NCBI RefSeq assembly: GCF_017355915.2 | Contig: NZ_JAFEUV020000005.1 | Coordinates: forward strand, 62,001-126,000 | DNA from: Telluribacter roseus | Lineage (GTDB): Bacteria; Bacteroidota; Bacteroidia; Cytophagales; Spirosomataceae | Length of the DNA: 64,000 bases | Reading direction: 5' to 3' | Shown: positions 53,570 through 62,320 of the stretch, piece after piece | How the letters are laid out: each line of letters starts with the position of its first letter | How positions within the stretch are numbered: the stretch's first letter is position 1 | Position numbers and translations under genes: made by a program | The notes under the pieces: model-generated | What the model saw: only the letters and a program-made list of their open reading frames with translations | Databases searched by the model: none | What the model was told of the DNA's origin: nothing

Positions 53570-55267
53570 ATGTTAAATACAAAAAATACTCAATTACTGA
53601 CCTTTCTTGTACTTTCCGCAATTTGGATTTATACCTTCTACGTCAGTGTTGTTTCTCCTCCCTTTTTTTCCTACTACACCGTTGATGAGAATTCTGTAGC
53701 TGATTCAGGCGTTTTTCTATGGTATGGCATTACGCCGCGCTGCCTCGACTGGCCTGCTACACCTACTGCCCTGATATTCTTTCTGATCTATGGTGTAGAT
53801 GTACTTATCACCCTTTTAAGTAGCATTGGTACGTACGATAGTCTGATCGGAGTATTCGAAAAGTTTGATTTTGCCGCGTATCAGTACCTGATCAACCGCG
53901 AACCGTATATACTCATAGCCCGTACCATTCAGCTGGTAGTCATTGGGCTTTTTCTGTTTCTGACGGTGCGCTTTATTTACCGGCAAAACCACCCCCTGCT
54001 TACTCCGGTCGTTCAGGCCTGTCTCTCTATACTTATTGTTACTTCCTACGTAGTCTGGTTCAATGCGCCGGTCCTTCGTCCGGAGGCTATTTCGGGATGT
54101 ATATTCCTGTATATATTAGTACAACTCGTTTTCTCCTCCCAGGTTACAGCGCATAGAGCCCGGGAGCTGTCCATACTCTTCGCTGTCGTAATAGCTGAAC
54201 GGCTGCTGTTCCTGTTTGTTTCGCCGATTTTCTACCTGAGTTTATTCTTCCTGCTGCCAAAGCAGGAGCGCTGGCGGGTAACCCTCAATTCCATGGGTAC
54301 TACTTTATTGGTCTTTGTAGCGCTCTGTCCGTTCCTACTAACTGACCCGCTAGTAGTTGCCAAATCGTTTGTGGGTGGGATCATCGCCAAGATGAACGAT
54401 AAGCCCATGGAGACCTTATTCAATCAGGAATACATCGGGAGTTATTTTGATAACCCTACGAGCTATCTTATTATAATCCTGTCATCGCTGGGCACGTATG
54501 TACTGCTCAGGCAGAAGAAGATTCAGTACTGGGTAGTTGTTTTTAACTGGTTATTCTTTCTTTTTCTGGTACTGCGCTCGGCCAAGATATACGATACCCA
54601 TGTGCTACCTGCCGGAGTCATAACGCTGGTGATGGCCGGATTGGGAGTAGGCTTTGTGTACCAGCAGAGCCGTAAGGCAGGAGGTGTGGTCAGCTTGGTA
54701 CTGGTGCTGGTTATTGCAATTTCAAATCAGTGGCAATACTATACATTTCAGGAAGGAGGACATAAACGTATCAATGTGTTCTCGGCCTACGATTGGGTAC
54801 AAACGTTACCAACCGACTCAAAGCTCCTGGTACCAATTGACTTTGAATTTTATCTCAAAAAATCGGGACAGGCCCTACTACGGAATCAGGAGCAGCGGAA
54901 AGATACTACCCTGATGGTCCGTAAGCTGAACTACCTGTTGGGCAATAAGGAGGGCAACGAAGTGAACAATGCGGGGCTAGCCGTGGTAGCTAAGTCGTTT
55001 GCCTTTGAAGATGAGGGACTCTATGACATCCAGTACCAGATATTGCTCCGCTACAGCGACCGCAAAGATGTGCCAAAATACGATTATGACGTGTATATGG
55101 ATAATGTACTCCTGACCAGCCACAGCGTAGAGTGGGAGAAGAGTCTGCAGGACTTCAAAGCAGGCAAATACAAGTACCTGATTACTGATAGGGCAGTTGA
55201 TGGGTACAGCCCGATCAAAGAGTTCAAAGGAGAAGAAGGCTCAGAAATGAGAGTGTACCAAAATTAA
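53570..55267 (+). CDS. Multi-pass membrane glycosyltransferase-like protein (GT-C type)
   Basis: 565 residues: about ten to eleven hydrophobic helices in the first 390 residues, then a soluble C-terminal part of about 170 residues outside the membrane. The first loop carries acidic residues (YYTVDENSVADSG) as in GT-C glycosyltransferases that use polyprenyl-phosphate sugars (ArnT/PMT-like). The family is not fixed. It is the only plus-strand gene in the locus and has its own divergent promoter and a terminator. The C-terminal part shares the layout of the partial gene at the right end. Confidence 0.7.
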   Translation: MLNTKNTQLLTFLVLSAIWIYTFYVSVVSPPFFSYYTVDENSVADSGVFLWYGITPRCLDWPATPTALIFFLIYGVDVLITLLSSIGTYDSLIGVFEKFDFAAYQYLINREPYILIARTIQLVVIGLFLFLTVRFIYRQNHPLLTPVVQACLSILIVTSYVVWFNAPVLRPEAISGCIFLYILVQLVFSSQVTAHRARELSILFAVVIAERLLFLFVSPIFYLSLFFLLPKQERWRVTLNSMGTTLLVFVALCPFLLTDPLVVAKSFVGGIIAKMNDKPMETLFNQEYIGSYFDNPTSYLIIILSSLGTYVLLRQKKIQYWVVVFNWLFFLFLVLRSAKIYDTHVLPAGVITLVMAGLGVGFVYQQSRKAGGVVSLVLVLVIAISNQWQYYTFQEGGHKRINVFSAYDWVQTLPTDSKLLVPIDFEFYLKKSGQALLRNQEQRKDTTLMVRKLNYLLGNKEGNEVNNAGLAVVAKSFAFEDEGLYDIQYQILLRYSDRKDVPKYDYDVYMDNVLLTSHSVEWEKSLQDFKAGKYKYLITDRAVDGYSPIKEFKGEEGSEMRVYQN

Positions 55268-55320
55268 AGGGAGCTTTTACAGCTTCATGTACCTCGGTAC
55301 TGATACGTAAGACAGAAATG

Positions 55321-55352
55321 AAAAAGGGGGTTAAGCAACAACCCCCTTTTTT
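55321..55352. terminator. Bidirectional terminator holding the stop codon of the next gene
   Basis: AAAAAGGGGGTT (55321-55332) pairs with AACCCCCTTTTT (55340-55351), loop seven bases, T-run on the right and A-run on the left. The minus-strand stop codon (55331-55333) lies in the stem. Confidence 0.9.
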
Positions 55353-56632
55353 AGTATCCATAGCTGGAAGGCTTTTCGGATCACAATGTAGTAGAACACA
55401 ATACAGTACCCCAATACAAACAGACTGCTGAAAAAGGCATACTCGATGGTATCGTCAATGAAATGCTTGTAGGCCACCGGAAAGAGCATAAGAATACCAG
55501 CTATGCCGTAATACCAGCCAAGTATCATCCCCTCTTTCCTCCATCGCATAGCCATGTACACGATGAGAGGCTGCATAGCCATATTGTTACGGTCAAGCGA
55601 GCCGGTAAGAAGGGCCACACACAGGAACAGCAGCAGGATCGAAAGCAGGAAAATGTCCGCAGGGATCAGGTTTTTCAGGAAAGCTGCCAGCAGTATCACC
55701 GTGATCAGGCATAGAATGGTAGTACGGATAGTTTGCCAGTTCTCCGGAAACGTCCGGTAGAACACAATCCAGAGGGAAGAGTGGTTGGGGGCATTGTCTA
55801 TATCGTACAGGATCCGCTCATTTATGATGCGGGCAAAGTCACTGGCATAAGGTAGGTAGATGACCAGAAACAGGCCAACCGTAGCCAGGGTGTATAGAAT
55901 AGTCTTTCTGAGCCGATCAGCCGGGGTGAATAGCTCTTTGACCACCGTTTGCCATTCTCCGGTCTGCAGGAAGTGGTCCTTGCCCAGTACATAGTAAGCC
56001 AGACATATGGGCGCTACGAGGGCACCTATGGCCTTAAATCCAATGGAAAAAGATAGGAACAGACAGGCCCAGAAGAAGCGGCGGTGAATCGAAAACCATA
56101 GTGACAGCAGGATCAGCAGGACCTGAAAGCCCTTGTCTTCGGGAATAAAGGTACCATTGAGCAGGAGGGCGGGTGAAAGGCTGCTCACCAGTAGTACAAA
56201 CACAATGGATAGAAGATTAATGGGCAGGCTCATCAACTGGAAAAAGAACAGGGTAGTGATGTACCCAATGCAGGAATCCAGAAAGGCGTAGGCATACCGG
56301 TAATAGTACACGTTACCATCAAAGAAAAAGTCCAGGAATCCGTTGAAAAGCAGGTTGAAGGGAAGGTTGTTGGCACTATGGTAATTCCAGATGTGCTGGT
56401 ATGAACACAGCCAGAAGTTGTCGCCAATGGCATCCAGCCGTAGTTTCTCCCTCAATTCTACATTATCTTCAAAATCATACGGGTTGATGCCGTTGCTTAT
56501 CATCTGGCCTCCATTGACCAGGCAGGATATATCTGCGAAGCTATTGGAACCGGGGGTGAAGTTAATGATTATAACACGAACGATGAAGCTTACCAGGAAC
56601 ACAAGTAAAGCAATCTGTTGAACTCGTTTCAT
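55331..56632 (-). CDS. GT87-like membrane glycosyltransferase
   Basis: 433 residues with about ten transmembrane helices. After helix 1 comes an extracytoplasmic loop with FADISCLVNGG and GINPYDFEDN; the G-x-NPYD element is typical of GT87-type polyprenol-phosphate-mannose-dependent transferases. It likely adds a sugar outside the inner membrane or decorates the glycan. The family assignment rests on this motif and the helix layout. The O-antigen polymerase-like gene lies 42 bases upstream on the same strand. Confidence 0.65.
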   Translation of the reverse strand: MKRVQQIALLVFLVSFIVRVIIINFTPGSNSFADISCLVNGGQMISNGINPYDFEDNVELREKLRLDAIGDNFWLCSYQHIWNYHSANNLPFNLLFNGFLDFFFDGNVYYYRYAYAFLDSCIGYITTLFFFQLMSLPINLLSIVFVLLVSSLSPALLLNGTFIPEDKGFQVLLILLSLWFSIHRRFFWACLFLSFSIGFKAIGALVAPICLAYYVLGKDHFLQTGEWQTVVKELFTPADRLRKTILYTLATVGLFLVIYLPYASDFARIINERILYDIDNAPNHSSLWIVFYRTFPENWQTIRTTILCLITVILLAAFLKNLIPADIFLLSILLLFLCVALLTGSLDRNNMAMQPLIVYMAMRWRKEGMILGWYYGIAGILMLFPVAYKHFIDDTIEYAFFSSLFVLGYCIVFYYIVIRKAFQLWILKKGVVA

Positions 56633-56674
56633 GTACTAAAATAGGTAATGCTGGGTATAATGGTAAATTATAGA

Positions 56675-58015
56675 TCAGGCGGTTGCCGTTGCCAACTTAG
56701 GTTGTTTGGGAGCTACATCCAGGTACTTTATACCCAGGAACCGCACCATCAGGATGAAAGAAAACCAGTAGGTAATGTCGTAGGGACGCCCACCCGTTGC
56801 CATCTGTGGTATGGTATAGACGTACAGGTAGGCCACAAACAGAGCGATACCCGTAGTTTGTCGCATCACCTCTCTGTAGGTGTATATAAACAGATAGAAC
56901 AAGAAGCCATCAAAGAACAGGAAGCCTAGTATTCCGTGGTTGATAAGGGCTTCCAGGAAGGGTACATCCAGGAAGGTCGCCTTATATCCAAGACCCAGGA
57001 GCATGATTTCCAGGTTGCCCAGTGAGTTGAAAAACAGCTCAAAACTAGTAACACGTCCCATCGAAGAAGCATCAATGGTAGACTCAGCTTCTAGTTGTAC
57101 GCCGGTAATAGTATAGTATACGTTGTAAAAACGAGCGAAGAGTACGTCACCATAATTCAGGATGATGGCGTAGATGTCGTAGTACTTGCTGAGGAAGTAA
57201 TTAGCTACCAGTAGTATGATGATACCCACCAGGAGGGTCTTGAACGAAAAGAAATTATAGATGGTACTTCCGATTTTCTTGAGCGAGAAGTTGGCGTATA
57301 CATAGAACATCACCATCAGGATCAGCGCCAGGAAGGTTGACTTAGTCTGGGTCAGAATGATAATGGCTACACTGAAAATAATCGAAATGTAGAACAGGGT
57401 TTTCAACAATATACTTCGGCTTTGCCAGATCAGTACTCCTGATGAAATAATACAGACAATGGCATTACGAGCGGCAGCATGCGGATTACCCCCCGACTGC
57501 GCATTCTCATTAGCAAAGGTGATCGCCGCTCTCATACCCAGGGTCCAGTTAGGATCGACCATGAGCGAGTAGATCAGGGAGAAGTTTGAAAGCAGAGACA
57601 TGATATAGATAACAGGTATCAGAGTCTCTTTAACTGTATTAGGGATCTGAACAATCAGGATCAGGTAAGCAAAAATAAAGAAGTAGTTACCGAGCTCTGT
57701 TACCATGCCAGCCCCAGATGAACCAGGAAGCATGTAGTAAAAGAAAGCCAGCAACAAAAACATGACACTCAGGTTGAAGAGGACCGCATTGGGCCGGTAT
57801 ATGCGCAGAAAGAGGTTAGCGGGAAGCATAAACACCAATCCGAGCATCCAGAAAGCAGCTGTCCATGTACTTGAAGCAGGACCAATACCCAATGTATCAC
57901 GAACAAAGAAAATAATCGGGAATCCATTGAATAGCATATAGATACCAATGGAATACCTAAGGTTATTAAAGTTTTTGAGTGGATTAAAAACGGCTAAGAA
58001 TTGTGAAACATCCAT
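56675..58015 (-). CDS. O-antigen polymerase/ligase-like (Wzy/WaaL) membrane protein
   Basis: 446 residues, about ten to twelve transmembrane helices, with a periplasmic loop containing LNYGDVLFARFYNVYYT and a conserved-looking TQTKSTFLALILMV helix. Hydropathy and the loop (Arg residues in GMRAAITFANENAQSGGNPHAAARN) match Wzy or the O-antigen ligase superfamily. It would polymerise the lipid-linked repeats. The sequence of this family is poorly conserved, so the call rests on topology and context. A 308-base regulatory gap lies upstream. Confidence 0.75.
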   Translation of the reverse strand: MDVSQFLAVFNPLKNFNNLRYSIGIYMLFNGFPIIFFVRDTLGIGPASSTWTAAFWMLGLVFMLPANLFLRIYRPNAVLFNLSVMFLLLAFFYYMLPGSSGAGMVTELGNYFFIFAYLILIVQIPNTVKETLIPVIYIMSLLSNFSLIYSLMVDPNWTLGMRAAITFANENAQSGGNPHAAARNAIVCIISSGVLIWQSRSILLKTLFYISIIFSVAIIILTQTKSTFLALILMVMFYVYANFSLKKIGSTIYNFFSFKTLLVGIIILLVANYFLSKYYDIYAIILNYGDVLFARFYNVYYTITGVQLEAESTIDASSMGRVTSFELFFNSLGNLEIMLLGLGYKATFLDVPFLEALINHGILGFLFFDGFLFYLFIYTYREVMRQTTGIALFVAYLYVYTIPQMATGGRPYDITYWFSFILMVRFLGIKYLDVAPKQPKLATATA

Positions 58016-58323
58016 GTTTTATCTTTTCAACCTTTTATTCTTTCGTAAAAGTAACAATACTGTAAGTGATAGTATACTTCTGATCCGATTACAAAGATAC
58101 CTTTTTTAACTTACTGAGTGATAGTGACAGTAATTATTGTACTTTATTGTAGTACTGTAAGATACTGACTATCAGTAGGTGCTTAGATATCAGTACTAAT
58201 TAAATACTATTTCTTTACATATTTGCCCCAGACCTTACCACACAACGTCCTGATTCACATTTACCATATACGCCTTTCCGACTTTAGCCTCTGCTTGGGC
58301 CGCTCACTTGTTGCTACACAGGA
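58016..58323. other. 308-nt intergenic region with clustered TACTG/CAGTA words
   Basis: AT-rich. Four TACTG words (58058, 58112, 58153, 58163) and three CAGTA words (58128, 58173, 58191) fall within 138 bases. A 15-base palindrome with arms TACTGA/TCAGTA lies at 58163-58177, and a nine-base direct repeat TACTGTAAG occurs at 58058 and 58153. No gene is seen. Confidence 0.6.
58092..58099 (-). promoter_or_regulatory. Putative -7 box of the polymerase operon
   Basis: TATCTTTG on the minus strand, exact match, with a leader of about 70 bases before the polymerase start. It sits within the TACTG/CAGTA cluster. No -33 TTG. Confidence 0.5.
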
Positions 58324-59298
58324 TCAGGAATTAGCTCCCTGACCTATCTCATACCTATCGATCTGGCTGAGTACCTTTTTCAGGTTGGATACCATCCCCT
58401 TTCTCATTGTCCTGTTTCCTTTGATAGCTGGTGTCTGACCAAAGGCCGGAGCATTCTTGATCCTGTACGTTTTGTATTGTTCCAGGTACTGAACGTATTG
58501 GCGGTAGAGCTGCTCAAATGACCGGTTGTGTTTCAGCAGACGCTCATGATCCGACCATACGGGGTGGTAACTGGGCAATCCGGCAAAATCAGCCGATATA
58601 AGCGGAGCTCCATTAACCTGGAAGGCTCCATTCGCTACGGTAAGGTCTCGCTGGGTGATGGAGTGCAGTCCCAGGTGCCAGCCGGGCAGACTGAGACGGG
58701 AGGTGTTGCGGACCCAGATGGGGGCAAAATTGAGCCACAGCTGATCCATGCACATGCCCTGGCAAAGGTCAAAGTGAGCCCGATCAAAGGTTCGCAGCTT
58801 CCACCAGATCAGTAGCTGCTCGGTTTCGGTACCTCGGCGAAGCATCCAGGCGCCGGCATGGTACATACCTATATTCAGAATTCTTTTATCATCCAGCTCA
58901 GTACCTACGGGCAGCGGCTGAGTCATGTGTGGAGTCAGGAGCAAGTCTGCGTCGGGTAGACTCTCAAAAGGGACCGCCTGATACAGAAACGTAGTAGGTG
59001 CTAAAAAGATGAGCCGACTGCAGTCAAGGTTGGTCTGCAAAATATAGTGAGCAAACCACGGACGACAGGCTGCTACTAGTTCAAAGTCATAGTAGCGCTC
59101 ATACATGGTCGCCCAATTAGGGATGGCAACGACCTTCACCGACAACCGCAACATATCCTCGGGTAGGGAAGGGACGGGTGCTTCATCTACCCATCCAATG
59201 ATCATCTGAGCTTCCGGATGGTATTTTTTTACTGTACTCCCCAGCGCAATGGCGTTGGGCAGTTCAGTGCGATTACAAATGGTAAAAAATATATTCAT
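58324..59298 (-). CDS. GT8-like glycosyltransferase homologue lacking the DxD motif
   Basis: 324 residues, a paralogue of the gene at 60049-61035: both open with an FTIC start strand, then have a CERY/YERY helix, NTGIY/NIGMY and DQNWMNF/DQLWLNF segments, and a comparable C-terminal end (PSYHPVWSDHER versus FFHYSGYDP). In the paralogue the metal- and donor-binding DPD is Asp104-Pro-Asp106; here the same site reads Ala100-Pro-Thr102 (FLAPTTFLY). The acidic pair is therefore absent. It may be a pseudo-enzyme, a metal-independent transferase or a regulatory partner. It is likely co-transcribed with the DUF5672-like gene, 22 bases upstream. Confidence 0.75.
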   Translation of the reverse strand: MNIFFTICNRTELPNAIALGSTVKKYHPEAQMIIGWVDEAPVPSLPEDMLRLSVKVVAIPNWATMYERYYDFELVAACRPWFAHYILQTNLDCSRLIFLAPTTFLYQAVPFESLPDADLLLTPHMTQPLPVGTELDDKRILNIGMYHAGAWMLRRGTETEQLLIWWKLRTFDRAHFDLCQGMCMDQLWLNFAPIWVRNTSRLSLPGWHLGLHSITQRDLTVANGAFQVNGAPLISADFAGLPSYHPVWSDHERLLKHNRSFEQLYRQYVQYLEQYKTYRIKNAPAFGQTPAIKGNRTMRKGMVSNLKKVLSQIDRYEIGQGANS

Positions 59299-59320
59299 GT
59301 AACTGTAATAGGCAAGGAGG

Positions 59321-60049
59321 CTAACTCAGGTGGTAGGTATCATTTTCGGTCAACCCCGTTAGAGCGAACGGCTTTATGGCCTCAATTGTTTTGGAATTTG
59401 CGTATAAGGCGAAGCGATCACGTACAATGGGTGTTGGTAGCTGCAGGTAAGGCCACACCTTATTGACTTCTGTTTCCCAGAATAGAGAATCATTTTGGGC
59501 GGATTCTGGTCTTTTCCTGAACTGATAGGCTTCCCGTTGGTACTTTTTCAGTGCTTTCTGCAGCTTTTCCACTCTCCTAAGTGATATACCGCTCGTTTTC
59601 AGCTCAGCCACCGCAGGGGCAGACAGGGCTTTGGGCTTTATAATATTCAAGGCGGGTTGCCAGAAATTGGGCGAGCGATCCAGGTCGGCAGGCGCTGCCT
59701 GGATGAGGTCATACCCCTGGTGGCACCAGTAACGCAACTCATTCCGGTATATGTAGCTGTTGCACTCAAAGAGCAGGATGAACTCACTCCAGTCGAAGCG
59801 TTCGTAGAAGTCTTCCCTCAATAACAGACTGGATAAGGTAGTACGGTTCTGGAAATACTTGCTGTCAAAGGTATAGTGCGTACAGTCGGGATATTGGTCT
59901 TTCAGGGCCGAAAGGTCGAGCCCATCTCCACTGATGAACAGGAGCGGAAAGTCTTCGAGTGTAGTGGTACACTGCGCCAGCATTTTCTCCTTAAAGGGCG
60001 TTAACTGGCTGTTGTAAACAGGTACCACCACGGTCACAAGTTCTTTCAT
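59321..60049 (-). CDS. DUF5672-like protein
   Basis: 242 residues with the DUF5672 layout: VTVVVPVYNSQLTPFKEKML start, FYERFDWSEFILLFECNSYIY, then RYWCHQGYDLIQAAP. DUF5672 proteins as I recall them have acidic residues in the segment here reading ECNSYIYRNEL (Asn97 and Asn103 at the usual Asp positions). A glycosyltransferase-like role is presumed from context. It overlaps the upstream paralogue gene by one base. Confidence 0.65.
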   Translation of the reverse strand: MKELVTVVVPVYNSQLTPFKEKMLAQCTTTLEDFPLLFISGDGLDLSALKDQYPDCTHYTFDSKYFQNRTTLSSLLLREDFYERFDWSEFILLFECNSYIYRNELRYWCHQGYDLIQAAPADLDRSPNFWQPALNIIKPKALSAPAVAELKTSGISLRRVEKLQKALKKYQREAYQFRKRPESAQNDSLFWETEVNKVWPYLQLPTPIVRDRFALYANSKTIEAIKPFALTGLTENDTYHLS

Positions 60050-61035
60050 CAGATGGTATCTATTTTGTCAATCAGGTACTCCACCGGCTTTTTCAGCCAT
60101 TTTCGCACCCGCTGGTACCGAAGTACCTTAGGCGGCTTGATGTAGCAGCAGGGAAACTTCCGGTAGTACTCATTCCCGTTCCGGATCAGGCTGTTGCGGT
60201 AAATATCAAAAAGGGGTGTCAGATCCGGCCGTTGCGATAGTTCGAACCGGTCCTGGTACTTGGAGAGTACAGCAGGTTTGGCCGGGTCATAGCCACTGTA
60301 ATGGAAAAATACCAGGGGATGATCCGTGTTGACCAGGTGGGTACCATCCGGACCCACCGAGAACTGCCGTTCGTGCAGGTTCCAGTACGCGGCATTATAG
60401 CCGGGATCGCGCTCGATGTAGGTATTTTCGACAAAAAGCGGCAGAAAGTTCATCCAGTTCTGATCCACGAACAGGCCGTCGCAGAGCGCGATCAGGCACT
60501 CGTAGCGGAGCTTTTCTTCCCACCACTTGATGTACTGCCGCGTCTGATCTGTCTTCCGGAAAGCCACAAATCCCAGATTATAGATACCTGTATTCAGGTG
60601 ATGCAGTTCGTTGGGAGTTTGACGGTCCTCAATCGGAGTACAAACGTGCGGCGTCAGTACGGCCTCGTGTGTATCCAGTGACTGCAGCAGGTGCGTAAGC
60701 GGCTGATAAACAATAATGTCGGGGTCAAAGTAGATGACTTTATCAGCCTCAGGGTACTTGTTAAAGAAATACGTAAAATAAAATGGCTTTACGGCCGTAT
60801 TCAGCTCCGTGATATTGTACCGCTCACACATCTCCTCGAATCCTTCAATGCCAATGGCATGTATCTCAACCAGCGGGAAGTCTGGGCGGTAGGAGTCATC
60901 AAAGCTAACACCTTCGAGGCGATCTACTAAGCCTACAAAATACTTGATATCCGGATTGGTAGCTGCCAGCGAGTCACCTAAGGTGCGTGCCTGAGCCAGG
61001 TAATTAATGGAGCAAATTGTAAAAGCAATGGTCAT
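60049..61035 (-). CDS. GT8-like glycosyltransferase with DxD
   Basis: 328 residues with GT-A features: N-terminal AFTICSINYLAQARTLGDSL, KYPEADKVIYFDPDIIVYQPL (DPD at 104-106), HHLNTGIYNLGFVAFR, LFVDQNWMNFLPLF and the C-terminal FFHYSGYDP (His-x-x-G-like). These match glycosyltransferases of GT8-like type found in capsule loci. It should transfer a sugar using a metal ion. ATGA overlap with the upstream GT4 gene, one-base overlap with the downstream DUF5672-like gene. Confidence 0.82.
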   Translation of the reverse strand: MTIAFTICSINYLAQARTLGDSLAATNPDIKYFVGLVDRLEGVSFDDSYRPDFPLVEIHAIGIEGFEEMCERYNITELNTAVKPFYFTYFFNKYPEADKVIYFDPDIIVYQPLTHLLQSLDTHEAVLTPHVCTPIEDRQTPNELHHLNTGIYNLGFVAFRKTDQTRQYIKWWEEKLRYECLIALCDGLFVDQNWMNFLPLFVENTYIERDPGYNAAYWNLHERQFSVGPDGTHLVNTDHPLVFFHYSGYDPAKPAVLSKYQDRFELSQRPDLTPLFDIYRNSLIRNGNEYYRKFPCCYIKPPKVLRYQRVRKWLKKPVEYLIDKIDTI

Positions 61036-62252
61036 TGATCATGGGTTTCGGACAGCGGCAAAGTTAGGTACCTTTGTAATATTGATAGTACTTTCTTGAC
61101 GCTGGTACGTGTATCATGTCTTTTCAGGACTTTTTCGCGGGCTTTGCGTCCCATCGCCTGACGTTGCGCCGGATCTACAATGAGCTGAATAACGGCCTCC
61201 GAAGCCGCCGAAATATCCATGTAGGGTACTACAAATCCGGCATTGTGCTCAACCAGCTCAGGAGCTCCACCGGCCTTATCAAAGCACACGATGGGTGTTT
61301 CGTTAAGAGCGGCCTCCAGTACTACCAGCGGATAAGGGTCTTCCCGCGAAGTAAGCAGCAGTAGATCAAACCGGCTGATCAGATCGAGTGCGTTGGGGGT
61401 AGGAGGTATAAGAATAATCTTGTCCTGCAGTTCCATGCGCTGAATATCGCTGATGAGCAGGTTGTAAATCTCATGTTCCGGACCGGCACCTACCCATACG
61501 AAGTACACCGGGAGCGGTGCTGTTTTCTGGAGTACGATCCGGGCAATCCAGTTAAATATATCGTTGCCTTTGCGTAATTCGGCGTTGCCGCAGCCACCAA
61601 TGACTATTGCATCCCGGGGGATGTTGTATTGGGTTTCCAGCAGGTGATGGTCCGCTACCTTCAGGCATTTGTCAATAGCCTCGTGGTCGATGAGGGTAAA
61701 GGTACTTACCTCTTCTTCCGGAAAGGCAAATTCCCTCGTGTAGTAGCTGGATACCGCGTGGGAAACGGCAATCAGATGGTTGGTCTTCTGGATAAGGAAA
61801 GACAGGTCGGGCCGTTCGGTATACATTTCAGCCGACATCTGCAGCTCGTGTGCAAAAAGTACTACCGGGAGGTGGTGCAGGAAAGTAAGCTGCCGGTGGT
61901 ACAGCTCGGCATTGGCGATCGAATTCACAAATACCAGACCTATATCCAGCCCTTTCAGCTCTGCTTCAAACTGCTGCTGCTTTTTCCGTTGTTTTTGCTG
62001 CTTCAGCCTCCGGAATATACCTGCCCTTGAGAGTACCTTATCAATACGTGCACCCAGCAGCACATCCTGGCTACCCGGTACAACGGTGGTAGGTACTACC
62101 TCTCTGAACTCCGATTCAATGCTGCCTCCGTCGCATAGCAGCAGGTGCATAGGTACTCCTTTTTTCTTGAGTAGCCTAAGCAACTGGAGCAGCAACAGCT
62201 GGCTACCGGCCCGGTTGGCATCGTGACTTATAAACAGTACTTTCTTGGACAT
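61032..62252 (-). CDS. GT4 glycosyltransferase
   Basis: 406 residues, GT-B fold of family GT4. Start at ATG 62252 (MSKKVLFISHDANRAGSQ); an upstream in-frame ATG adds eight residues and an AGGAG sits just before 62252, an unusually clear ribosome-binding site for this genome. VIGGCGNAELRKGNDIF is the donor-site element and LTSREDPYPLVVLEAALNETPIVCF contains the E-x7-E motif. It overlaps the downstream gene by four bases. Confidence 0.9.
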   Translation of the reverse strand: MSKKVLFISHDANRAGSQLLLLQLLRLLKKKGVPMHLLLCDGGSIESEFREVVPTTVVPGSQDVLLGARIDKVLSRAGIFRRLKQQKQRKKQQQFEAELKGLDIGLVFVNSIANAELYHRQLTFLHHLPVVLFAHELQMSAEMYTERPDLSFLIQKTNHLIAVSHAVSSYYTREFAFPEEEVSTFTLIDHEAIDKCLKVADHHLLETQYNIPRDAIVIGGCGNAELRKGNDIFNWIARIVLQKTAPLPVYFVWVGAGPEHEIYNLLISDIQRMELQDKIILIPPTPNALDLISRFDLLLLTSREDPYPLVVLEAALNETPIVCFDKAGGAPELVEHNAGFVVPYMDISAASEAVIQLIVDPAQRQAMGRKAREKVLKRHDTRTSVKKVLSILQRYLTLPLSETHDQ

Positions 62253-62320
62253 TTCTCCTCTTCTTACAGGGCGCACTAACTACTATGACAAGTAGAAAGA
62301 CCTACTTGTTATAAAATATA

